Shown here: positions 41,651 to 49,068 of the stretch, in pieces
Position numbering within the stretch: the first letter of the stretch is position 1
Layout of the letters: each line of letters begins with the position of its first letter
Source of the DNA: GCA-2731375 sp964344935
GTDB taxonomy: Bacteria > Pseudomonadota > Alphaproteobacteria > GCA-2731375
Reading direction: 5' to 3'
DNA: 64,000 bases
NCBI GenBank assembly: GCA_964344935.1
Contig: CAYFPL010000002.1
Span: forward strand, 686,196 to 750,195
Position numbers and translations under genes: made by a program
Notes under the pieces: generated by a model
Seen by the model: the letters and a program-made list of their open reading frames with translations, nothing else
Databases searched by the model: none
Told to the model about the DNA's origin: nothing

Positions 41651-43252
41651 ATGACCTTTGTTCAAAACGGCCTGCGCAGTATTTTTCTGCGCCTAGAGAC
41701 GCTGTTGGACTATTTTTTCACGCCGCGCTGGAACCCGTTCTACCAATTGGGTGCGTTGGGATTCTTCTATTATTGGGTGGTCGCGGTTTCCGGCATCTAC
41801 ATCTATCTGTTCTTTGATATCAGTGCCGAGGACGCCTACCAGTCGGTCGAGCATATGACGAACGAGCAATGGTATCTGGCCGGCGTCATGCGAAGTCTGC
41901 ACCGTTATGCTTCCGACGGCATGGTCTTGATGTTGGCCATCCACAGCTTGCGTGAATTCGCGATGGGCCGGTTTAAGGGGCCACGTTGGTTCACCTGGGT
42001 CACCGGCATGCCCATCATCTGGTTGGTCATCGGCTCGGGGATCACCGGCTATTGGCTGGTCTGGGACAAATTGGCCCAGTTCATTGCCATCGAAACATCC
42101 GAGTGGCTGGACTGGCTGGGCGTGTTCAGCGAACCCTTTGCAAGGAATTTCCTCTCGCCACTGCATGTCGACGACCGTCTGTTCACCTTGTTGACCTTCA
42201 TGCACATTTTTCTGCCTTTGGTCTTGCTATTCATCTTGTGGATTCATCTGGTCCGTGTGTCTAAACCGAAAGTCAATCCGAACCGGGGTCTAGCTGTTGG
42301 CACCTTCATCATGCTGTTGGGCTTGTCTCTGCTGAAGCCGGCGGAAAGTCAGGGCATCGCCAATCTAAACGACACCATCAGCGATATCGGTTTGGATTGG
42401 TTTTACCTGTTCGCCTATCCGCTGATGGACCAGTGGGGCGACGGACCGGTCTGGGGCGCGGCGGTTGCTGCCTCTTTGATCATGTTGGCCCTGCCCTGGT
42501 CGCCGCCGCGCCGCAAGAAGCCAGCCATCGCGACGGTGGATCTAGAAAATTGTAATGGCTGCCGTCGCTGCGCCGAGGATTGTCCTTTCTCAGCGATCGA
42601 CATGATGATGCGTACCGATGGCGCCCGCTATGACCTAGAGGCAAAGGTAAATGCCGAAAAATGTCTAAGTTGCGGTATCTGCGCCGGTTCCTGTCCGACT
42701 TCAACACCGTTCCGCCGCCGCGGCGGCCTGACGCCGGGCATCCAGCTGGCCGACCGGACAATAAGTGATCTGAAGGACAAGATGCAGGCAGCAGCCAACG
42801 CCCTGCAGGGAAATGCGCGGGTGTTGGTGTTCGGTTGTGATCATGGCGCCGCGCTCCAGGGGACGGCAAATGACACAGTGGGTGTCGTCGAGGTGCCTTG
42901 CGTAGCGGCCCTGCCGCCCTCCTTCATCGATTATGCGCTATCGCGCAAACTGGCAGACGGGGTGATGATCTCGGGTTGCCGGGACGGCGATTGTTTCTTC
43001 CGATTTGGGCAAGACTGGCTGCAGGCACGGGTTGGGCATGAGCGCGATCCGTATCTAGGCAACCGGGTACCGCGGGAGCGCCTCGCTTTCAATTGGTCAT
43101 CGCCAATTGAAAGCGCCGCCTTGCCCAAGGCTACCGCAGCGTTCCAGGCCCGATTGCAGCAATTGCCCCAGAACGACGGACCCGATCCTCGTAAATGGGC
43201 CGATGGTACGGTCGCGGCGACTGTCCAACCGGAGTTGACCCACAGTGAATAA
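41651..43252 (+). CDS. Cytochrome b / 2[4Fe-4S] ferredoxin / MvhD-like fusion
   Basis: The 533-residue protein has three parts. Residues about 1-230 form a cytochrome b/b6-type membrane domain with two bis-histidine hemes: His84/His98 and His185/His199, each pair 14 residues apart. Residues 295-350 hold two [4Fe-4S] motifs (Cys301, 304, 307, 311 and Cys338, 341, 344, 348). Residues 390-460 match an MvhD-like domain with Cys396, Cys417, Cys443 and Cys448 (VLVFGCDHG, SGCRDGDC), the [2Fe-2S] subunit of HdrA-linked hydrogenases. This fusion could pass electrons between quinol and a soluble donor or acceptor. No Rieske protein or cytochrome c1 is encoded nearby, so it is not a standard bc complex. 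Confidence 0.88.
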   Translation: MTFVQNGLRSIFLRLETLLDYFFTPRWNPFYQLGALGFFYYWVVAVSGIYIYLFFDISAEDAYQSVEHMTNEQWYLAGVMRSLHRYASDGMVLMLAIHSLREFAMGRFKGPRWFTWVTGMPIIWLVIGSGITGYWLVWDKLAQFIAIETSEWLDWLGVFSEPFARNFLSPLHVDDRLFTLLTFMHIFLPLVLLFILWIHLVRVSKPKVNPNRGLAVGTFIMLLGLSLLKPAESQGIANLNDTISDIGLDWFYLFAYPLMDQWGDGPVWGAAVAASLIMLALPWSPPRRKKPAIATVDLENCNGCRRCAEDCPFSAIDMMMRTDGARYDLEAKVNAEKCLSCGICAGSCPTSTPFRRRGGLTPGIQLADRTISDLKDKMQAAANALQGNARVLVFGCDHGAALQGTANDTVGVVEVPCVAALPPSFIDYALSRKLADGVMISGCRDGDCFFRFGQDWLQARVGHERDPYLGNRVPRERLAFNWSSPIESAALPKATAAFQARLQQLPQNDGPDPRKWADGTVAATVQPELTHSE

Positions 43253-43775
43253 GATCGCCAGATACGCCGGACAAGCCGTGGTTTACGGCGCTATTGCACT
43301 ATTGTTCGGGTTTTTTTCCAATGCCCCCGCCTACCGTCATTTGGACCCTGGCGCCGCGCAAATCCGGGTCAGTTTCGCCCATGCCGGTGACCGCAAGGGC
43401 GGATGCAAGACCTGGACCCGGAAGGAAATGGCAAAGCTTGCACCGCACCAGCGTGGCCCCAACAAATGCCCACGGGAACGGGTTCCGCTCTACTTTGAAA
43501 TCCGGGTCGATGGCTCGGTCCTGTTCGCCAAACATCTGCAACCGACCGGACTTCATGGCGACGGTCCAGCCATAGTTTATGAGGGCATCATCCTGCAGCC
43601 TGGTGACTACCAACTGGATTTGCGGCTGCGTGATAGCGACCGTGATGACGGTTTTGATTTTCGGCGCATTGTCCAGGTTTCCCTTGCCGGGGGCGATAAC
43701 GTCGCGATCGACTTTCGGGCCGAAACCGGCGGATTTATCCTGTTCGATCGTGACGGCAAGAATGACGGCACCTGA
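43245..43775 (+). CDS. Membrane-anchored periplasmic protein of unknown function
   Basis: I do not recognise this family. The 176-residue protein starts with a membrane helix (about 10-27), followed by a beta-rich periplasmic domain. Two cysteines (GGCKTWTR and NKCPRE) flank a basic loop and may form a disulfide or bind metal. The C-terminal half is beta sandwich-like (QPGDYQLDLRLRDSD). The start overlaps the cytochrome b fusion by eight bases, so it belongs to the same complex or pathway. A role in cofactor or copper handling is only a guess. Confidence 0.68.
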   Translation: MNKIARYAGQAVVYGAIALLFGFFSNAPAYRHLDPGAAQIRVSFAHAGDRKGGCKTWTRKEMAKLAPHQRGPNKCPRERVPLYFEIRVDGSVLFAKHLQPTGLHGDGPAIVYEGIILQPGDYQLDLRLRDSDRDDGFDFRRIVQVSLAGGDNVAIDFRAETGGFILFDRDGKNDGT

Positions 43776-43805
43776 CAGCGATCGGGATTTCGACTAGAGG
43801 CAAAC

Positions 43806-44204
43806 ATGGCCCTTTTGGAATGGCACAAACATTTTGAGATCGGACTGCCGGCCATTGATTACGAGCATCAGGAAATGATCGCCTTGATCAATACGCTGCA
43901 CGACAACATCTCAGCCGGCGCCAGTACTGATGATGTCCTGGAATTCTTTTCTGAGGTGCATGCCGGCATTGCCGCGCATTTTGCCCTTGAGGAACGCATG
44001 ATGCGTGATCGGAAGTATGATTTGTATGATGAGCACAAGGCTGATCACGAAGCTCTGTTGCAGCAGATCATCGACATTATGGAAGCTTATGAAAGAGGCT
44101 CCTACGAAGGCCAACTGGACCGCTTGTCGGAACAGTTGGAATCCTGGTTTTCAGTGCATTTTCGTGAGAAGGATGCCACGCTGCATCTGAGTGCGGGAAA
44201 TTAG
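43806..44204 (+). CDS. Bacteriohemerythrin
   Basis: The 132-residue protein has all seven diiron ligands of hemerythrin in canonical order: His21, His58, Glu62, His77, His81, His118 and Asp123, inside a four-helix bundle (YEHQEM, HFALEE, EHKADH, HFREKD). Hemerythrins bind O2 and NO. Its ATG lies 30 bases after the previous gene, at the end of the ctaB-led run. In an NO-handling cluster a role as O2/NO scavenger or donor to the reductase is reasonable, though unproven here. Confidence 0.93.
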   Translation: MALLEWHKHFEIGLPAIDYEHQEMIALINTLHDNISAGASTDDVLEFFSEVHAGIAAHFALEERMMRDRKYDLYDEHKADHEALLQQIIDIMEAYERGSYEGQLDRLSEQLESWFSVHFREKDATLHLSAGN

Positions 44205-44555
44205 CGGCTTCGTCCTTTCGGACAGCCGTGTAATTCGGGGACAGGCTCATAACCGACGGTTATCAAGTTCCCAATTTCGCGTGTGAGGGTCGGCCCCGCC
44301 GTTCAGCGCTGGGGTCCGAAAGCTGACTGCCACGACGTAGCGTATTTTCGTTCTGCGTCAATGCAGCCATGTCAATAACAGAAACAAGATAAACATCCCG
44401 ATTTGCCTGCGGCAAACCGTCACAACTGGCAAGATGTCGCATAGGCGACTGCTTCGATATCCCATAAATTTTAATAGTGAAATTGCTCGGATGAATGCCG
44501 GCAATACGGATTCAAAACGACGACTAATCTATTGGTCTGGATGATGGAGAAGAAA
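44205..44555. promoter_or_regulatory. nirK upstream region with hairpin and inverted repeat
   Basis: The 351 bases before nirK hold no gene. A hairpin (CGGCT/AGCCG with inner GTCC/GGAC) lies directly after the hemerythrin stop at 44205-44228. A perfect inverted repeat TTTGCC-N3-GGCAAA is at 44402-44416, about 140 bases before the nirK start; it could be an operator. I found no match to the FNR/NNR consensus TTGAT-N4-ATCAA. The region should contain the nirK promoter. Confidence 0.5.
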
Positions 44556-45701
44556 ATGAGTAACTCAAACGATGACCAGATGGACGTTACCCGGAGGAAT
44601 TTTCTGGCTGTCCCTGCTGCTGTTGGGGCCGGATTGTTGATCGCCGACGCGGCTACAACACAAGCCCAGGCGGCGACGTCTATGACGGAAGACGAAATCG
44701 CAAAGCTGCCACGGGTGAAACAGGAACTGGTGGCACCACCTTTCTTCCCCAAGCATGACCAAGTTGCCAAAGGCGGCCCAAAGGTCGTCGAGATCAAAAT
44801 GGTCATCGAAGAGAAGAAAATGGTTCTCGATGACGAGGGCGCGGAAATCTGGGCGCTAACCTATCACGGCTCGGTACCCGGTCCGATGATCGTCGTGCAT
44901 CAGGATGACTATGTCGAATTGACCCTGGTCAATCCCGCCAGCAATGCCATGGAACATAACATCGACTTCCATGCCTCAACTGGCGCTTTGGGCGGCGGCG
45001 GCCTAACCCATGTTTCCCCCGGCGAGGAATGCGTCCTTCGTTGGAAGGCAACCAAGGCTGGCGTGTTCGTATACCATTGCGCCCCCGGTGGCGCGATGAT
45101 CCCCTACCATGTCACCCATGGCATGAACGGGGCGATCATGATCCTGCCCCGTGACGGCCTGAAGGATAAGGATGGCAAACCGATCCGGTATGACCGCGCC
45201 TATTACATCGGCGAACAGGACTACTACCTGGCCAAGGATGAAGATGGCGAATACATCAAATACGACACAGCCGGTGAGGACTATGCCGATTACTTGGAGA
45301 CCATGGCGACGCTGACGCCGAGCCACATCGTCTTCAACGGCGCCGTCGGTGCATTGACCGGCGACAACGCGCTGACCGCAAATGTTGGTGAAACTGTCCT
45401 GATTGTTCATTCCCAAGCCAACCGGGACACGCGGCCCCATTTGATCGGCGGGCATGGCGACTATGTCTGGGAAGGAGGTTCCTTCACGGACGTACCGCAA
45501 ACCGGGCTGGAAACGTGGTTTATCGCGGGCGGTGCCGCTGGTGCCGTGACCTACACGTTCTTGCAGCCGGGCATCTACGCCTATGTGAATCACAACCTGA
45601 TTGAGGCTGTCCTGAAAGGGGCCGCGGCTCACTTCAAGGTGGAAGGCAAATGGAACGATGATCTGATGAAGCAGGTCATGAAGCCGACGCCTATCTCGTG
45701 A
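44556..45701 (+). CDS. nirK: Copper-containing nitrite reductase
   Basis: The 381-residue protein starts at ATG 44556 with GGAGAAG six bases upstream. A Tat signal is present (TRRNFLAVP, Thr12-Arg13-Arg14). Two cupredoxin domains follow. Type 1 copper ligands are His134, Cys175, His185 and Met190; type 2 ligands are His139, His174 and His346; catalytic Asp137 and His295 are present. The loop CAPGGAMIPYH is one residue longer than in the Alcaligenes-type NirK. It reduces nitrite to NO in the periplasm. It precedes a di-heme cytochrome c and a NirV-like gene, and lies just beyond the heme-copper cluster. Confidence 0.96.
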   Translation: MSNSNDDQMDVTRRNFLAVPAAVGAGLLIADAATTQAQAATSMTEDEIAKLPRVKQELVAPPFFPKHDQVAKGGPKVVEIKMVIEEKKMVLDDEGAEIWALTYHGSVPGPMIVVHQDDYVELTLVNPASNAMEHNIDFHASTGALGGGGLTHVSPGEECVLRWKATKAGVFVYHCAPGGAMIPYHVTHGMNGAIMILPRDGLKDKDGKPIRYDRAYYIGEQDYYLAKDEDGEYIKYDTAGEDYADYLETMATLTPSHIVFNGAVGALTGDNALTANVGETVLIVHSQANRDTRPHLIGGHGDYVWEGGSFTDVPQTGLETWFIAGGAAGAVTYTFLQPGIYAYVNHNLIEAVLKGAAAHFKVEGKWNDDLMKQVMKPTPIS

Positions 45702-45736
45702 TTATCGCCCAAGGCGTTGCAAGTAAGGAGGTTGCT

Positions 45737-46450
45737 ATGAAAATAGTCAAAATACTATCGGCCTGTGCGGCGAGTATCTTACTGTTGATGGGATCGGGTG
45801 CTTTGGCTGCTGGCGATGTTGCCAAGGGCAAGAAGGTCGCCAACAAGTGCAAGGCCTGTCATACCATGAATGAAGGCGGCAAGAACAAACTGGGACCCAA
45901 CCTGTACGGGATCCTCGGCAAGACCGCCGGCAAGGTGCCAGGCTACAAGTATTCCAAGGCTATGAAATCATCCAGCGTGGTCTGGGATGAATCCAACTGC
46001 AGGGATTTCGTCAAGAAGCGGAAGTCGGTCATCAAAGGCACGAAGATGAGCTTCCGGGGCATCAAGAAAGCCGCCCAGCGTGCCGACTTGGTCGCGTACT
46101 TCCAAACCCTGGGAGGTGCCGGTCAGCAACAAATCACCGCCGGAAGCGTTGAGGACGGCATGATTGTCGCGGAGAAGCATTGCGTCGTCTGCCACACTTT
46201 CGAACGTGGTGGTAAGACGGTTTTTGGGCCGAACTTGTTCGACATGGCCGGAAAACCTGCCGGTATGATCAAGGGCTACAGATACTCCAAGGCCCTGAAG
46301 GACTCCGGCCTTGTCTGGACGGATAATAACCTGGTTGGGTTCTTGGCCGATCCGGAGCAGTTTCTCAAAGGGACCACGGCACGGTTCCCCGGCTTGAAGA
46401 CTGCGAAGGAGAAGGCCGACATTCTCGCGTACATGAAGTCCCTCAAGTAA
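45737..46450 (+). CDS. Di-heme c-type cytochrome, second heme lacking Met ligand
   Basis: The 237-residue protein starts at ATG 45737 with AAGGAGG six bases upstream; the longer frame overlaps nirK. A signal peptide (about 1-25) precedes two class I cytochrome c domains. Heme motifs are Cys38-X2-Cys41-His42 and Cys149-X2-Cys152-His153. In domain 1 the distal Met is Met104 (KGTKMSF); the aligned residue in domain 2 is Ala215 (KGTTARF), so the second heme lacks the usual ligand and may be five-coordinate or use another residue. It probably carries electrons to NirK or the CuA protein in the periplasm. Confidence 0.92.
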   Translation: MKIVKILSACAASILLLMGSGALAAGDVAKGKKVANKCKACHTMNEGGKNKLGPNLYGILGKTAGKVPGYKYSKAMKSSSVVWDESNCRDFVKKRKSVIKGTKMSFRGIKKAAQRADLVAYFQTLGGAGQQQITAGSVEDGMIVAEKHCVVCHTFERGGKTVFGPNLFDMAGKPAGMIKGYRYSKALKDSGLVWTDNNLVGFLADPEQFLKGTTARFPGLKTAKEKADILAYMKSLK

Positions 46451-46472
46451 CTTAGAGGAAGAAGTCTCTCAA

Positions 46473-47303
46473 ATGAGCCGCCGATCCCAAATTGCCTTAG
46501 TCATAGTTGGCCTGATTGGGATCGGCGCGTTCGTTTGGAGTTTGACGTGGTTCGGTCGACCGCCTGTTCCCACTCTGCCGGGGCTGGAGATGACCGATGT
46601 CGCTCCAGGCGACTACGAACTTACGATCCTGGTCCCCAACGCGTTCGGACGGAAGTACTATTCCAAGCCGGTCACCATCAAGCGGCCCTTTCAGATCAGC
46701 CGTCATGAGATCACAATCGACCAATGGGACGAATGTTTCCGCGACGGCGGCTGCAGTCACAAAGCCAAACGCCGGTCCTACCAGACGGGAGATCATCCGG
46801 TAACCCGTGTGACCTGGTACGATGCTGTTATGTTCACGCAATGGCTGAGCAAAAAGTCCGGCACCACTTATCGACTTCCGACTGAAGAAGAATGGGCCTA
46901 TGTGGCCTTTGCCGGCGAGGATTTCACGAAAGACACCATCGAACAGTTGATCGAAAACCGTCAAATGATCCAGACGGCAGCGATGAGCCGGTTCAGAAAA
47001 ACCCTGCCGATCGGGGGGAATGGGAAAAACGCCTGGGTGGTTTCGGACATGACTGGATCCGTTTGGGAATGGACCCTGACCTGCTGGTTTTCCTCTGACG
47101 AAGAGAATCAGCGACCCTGGACGATCGAGCAATTGACTGATCCGGATCTTTGCCCCAACAGGGTGGTACAGGGCGATGAACGTGCCCATGTGCCGGTGTT
47201 CGTCGACAAAGTCTACACCGGTGGCTGCGGTACCGGCAGCCCTGTTGATCATATCGGCTTTCGCGTGGTCCGGGATGATCGCGACACACGAGATCATTCC
47301 TAA
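46473..47303 (+). CDS. nirV: NirV-like SUMF1/FGE-sulfatase-domain protein
   Basis: The 276-residue protein starts with a membrane anchor (about 7-27) and has the formylglycine-generating-enzyme fold: RPFQISRHEITIDQWDECF, DHPVTRVTWYDAVMFTQWL, YRLPTEEEWAYVAFAG, DMTGSVWEWT and a terminal GFRVVRDD. It is 22 bases after the cytochrome c. NirV is a known partner gene next to nirK whose exact task is not settled. The active-site cysteines of true FGE are not clearly present, so it is probably structural or a copper-insertion aid. Confidence 0.83.
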   Translation: MSRRSQIALVIVGLIGIGAFVWSLTWFGRPPVPTLPGLEMTDVAPGDYELTILVPNAFGRKYYSKPVTIKRPFQISRHEITIDQWDECFRDGGCSHKAKRRSYQTGDHPVTRVTWYDAVMFTQWLSKKSGTTYRLPTEEEWAYVAFAGEDFTKDTIEQLIENRQMIQTAAMSRFRKTLPIGGNGKNAWVVSDMTGSVWEWTLTCWFSSDEENQRPWTIEQLTDPDLCPNRVVQGDERAHVPVFVDKVYTGGCGTGSPVDHIGFRVVRDDRDTRDHS

Positions 47304-47400
47304 TACGTTTTCAATTACTTAGACTGTTATCGCACTTTCTTTGCGGCGCACCTTTGATCGGGGATTGCTCGAAGCGGAGACGTGACGTCATGATGGCAAT

Positions 47401-47979
47401 ATGACCGGGGATCGTATATCGCGGCGCAACAGGCGTTTATTTCAGAATTTCGCCATAGCGGCGCTTATTGCGGCCGTGGCCGGTTATGGCATTTCCCTAC
47501 TGTTGCGGCCGCCGACAGCGGAGGAAATAGCCGCGCACCAACGAAAAGTCGCCGAAATGAAAGCCCAAAATTCCAGCGCTCAGCAATTCGGCAATTGCAT
47601 GGTCCAGTCTCGCGGCTTGGACATACAGTTGGTCTGCGCCGCCACCCCGAAACAACAGGAGACCGCTTTCATCCTGCGCTGCTCGGATCGTGGCGACCTC
47701 ATCGTTCTGTTTACCGATGCCGGCCAGCCTACAACGGGCAAATATCTTGACGTTGGTTGGCGTTTCCATGGCGGCGAGGACTGGTCCGGACGTTGGCGCT
47801 ATTCCGCCAACAAGGCCCGGCCCAGGGCGCGATGGACATTTTGGAAGTTCCTGCGCGAGTTGGAGAACGCCACAGGACCGGTGCAAATTCGTCTCGGCAT
47901 GACAAGCGGCCTGATCCCGCTTGATACCATCGCCGATGCCCTCGGCGCCTTCAAACGCCAATGCCCGGTATTGGAATAG
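47401..47979 (+). CDS. Membrane-anchored protein of unknown function
   Basis: The 192-residue protein has an N-terminal membrane helix (about 16-35) after a short basic segment, then a soluble domain with several cysteines (NCMVQS, VCAAT, RCSDRG, RQCPVLE). I recognise no family. It ends the nirK transcript after about 100 bases of gap and is followed by an AT-rich region. Its location suggests a periplasmic accessory protein of nitrite or NO reduction, without direct evidence. Confidence 0.6.
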   Translation: MTGDRISRRNRRLFQNFAIAALIAAVAGYGISLLLRPPTAEEIAAHQRKVAEMKAQNSSAQQFGNCMVQSRGLDIQLVCAATPKQQETAFILRCSDRGDLIVLFTDAGQPTTGKYLDVGWRFHGGEDWSGRWRYSANKARPRARWTFWKFLRELENATGPVQIRLGMTSGLIPLDTIADALGAFKRQCPVLE

Positions 47980-48445
47980 ACCTGGTTGCGTTGAGACTAT
48001 CGGTACGCATTGCTTGGTGTAGCGCCTCGTCGAAACTTGAAAAAACATTGATTGCTTACGACCAATTTGACGTCGGAAATGGCTTGCATGCCTGAATGCG
48101 TAATCCATCCCGGGACCAAAATTGAACACAAATTCTAATAATATTAGATTTAAAATACATTATTACATCAAAATCCGCCGCTGAAAATAATTGCATTTGC
48201 AATGAAATTAAAGGCGCATCAAACTCAAGAGGTAGTTTTTTATAATTCCAAATAACAAGTCGATAACAAAAACTTTACATTGTCATTACTGGGCCACTTT
48301 TTACCGTTTATTAAACGGTTCATGTAACAAATCCGTCTCAAGCGCCTGTCAAAGTCAATAGCCGCAGACAATAACTATTGGGGACTACTCGCACTAATGG
48401 TTTCAATGCGGGCCAATCAATCCAATCATAGGAGGAAACGAGGCG
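47980..48445. promoter_or_regulatory. AT-rich intergenic region with several palindromes
   Basis: The 466 bases stand out from the GC-rich surroundings. Three perfect palindromes are visible: TCTAAT-AAT-ATTAGA at 48134-48148, ATTGCA-TT-TGCAAT at 48190-48203, and ACCGTTTA-T-TAAACGGT at 48303-48319. The last is not followed by a T-run, so operators are likelier than terminators. No gene is supported. The region should control the secreted-protein and chemoreceptor genes downstream. Confidence 0.6.
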
Positions 48446-49033
48446 ATGATCCTATCGAGACAGCTAAATCCGTTATCTAAGAGATGGAAAATCATGTGGA
48501 AGCATAAGTTGATGCCAGTGATGGCCATTGCCATCGTTTTGGCCGCCATGCCAGGGCCGGCACGGGCGGTGGAGTTGGGTCTTACGCCCAGTCACGTATA
48601 TTCTTTGTGGACCAACATCAATGCCGCCCTGGTCACGTTGGGACCGGCAATGACGGGCAGCGACGATATTTCAAAACATCTCGAGGGGATGACGCCGTCG
48701 GCGGTAAAGAACAAGACGCCCGGCGACGTCCTCGGTCAGGTGGCGGTGTTCCGAACCAAGTTGGACCGGATCGGTATCTCGTCCGGGCTTAAGGCGACGC
48801 AAGTCTATAGCGATCCGAAGGGCGGCAAAGTGACGCCTAGCGTAGTCTTCCTCAATTCGGGGAACGTCCTCGATTCTCTCGTCCTATTGCTGATACGCAC
48901 CGACGACAAGCAATTGGTCAGCGGTTTCTATAAGCGCCACGAATTCAGCGGCAAGACACCCAGCAATGTCTTCAGTCTGGTCGAACTCGCCAACCGCCGG
49001 ATGGATGCGCTGATCCGGAAAACAGCCGGCTAA
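48446..49033 (+). CDS. Secreted protein of unknown function, upstream of the chemoreceptor
   Basis: The 195-residue protein has a signal peptide (hydrophobic core MPVMAIAIVLAAMP, cleavage likely at the ARA before VELGLTPS). The mature part is largely helical, with no known motif I can name. ATG 48446 follows AGGAGG by about ten bases; an ATG at 48494 is possible too. It lies 35 bases before the methyl-accepting protein, so may bind a ligand for that receptor. This is inferred from position only. Confidence 0.62.
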   Translation: MILSRQLNPLSKRWKIMWKHKLMPVMAIAIVLAAMPGPARAVELGLTPSHVYSLWTNINAALVTLGPAMTGSDDISKHLEGMTPSAVKNKTPGDVLGQVAVFRTKLDRIGISSGLKATQVYSDPKGGKVTPSVVFLNSGNVLDSLVLLLIRTDDKQLVSGFYKRHEFSGKTPSNVFSLVELANRRMDALIRKTAG

Positions 49034-49068
49034 CAGACGGCATTCCAGCATATTAGGAGGAGACCTCC

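Noticed and set aside
41651..43252. Standard cytochrome bc1 or b6f complex gene
   Set aside because: There is no Rieske or c1 gene nearby and the chain continues into ferredoxin and MvhD-like domains.
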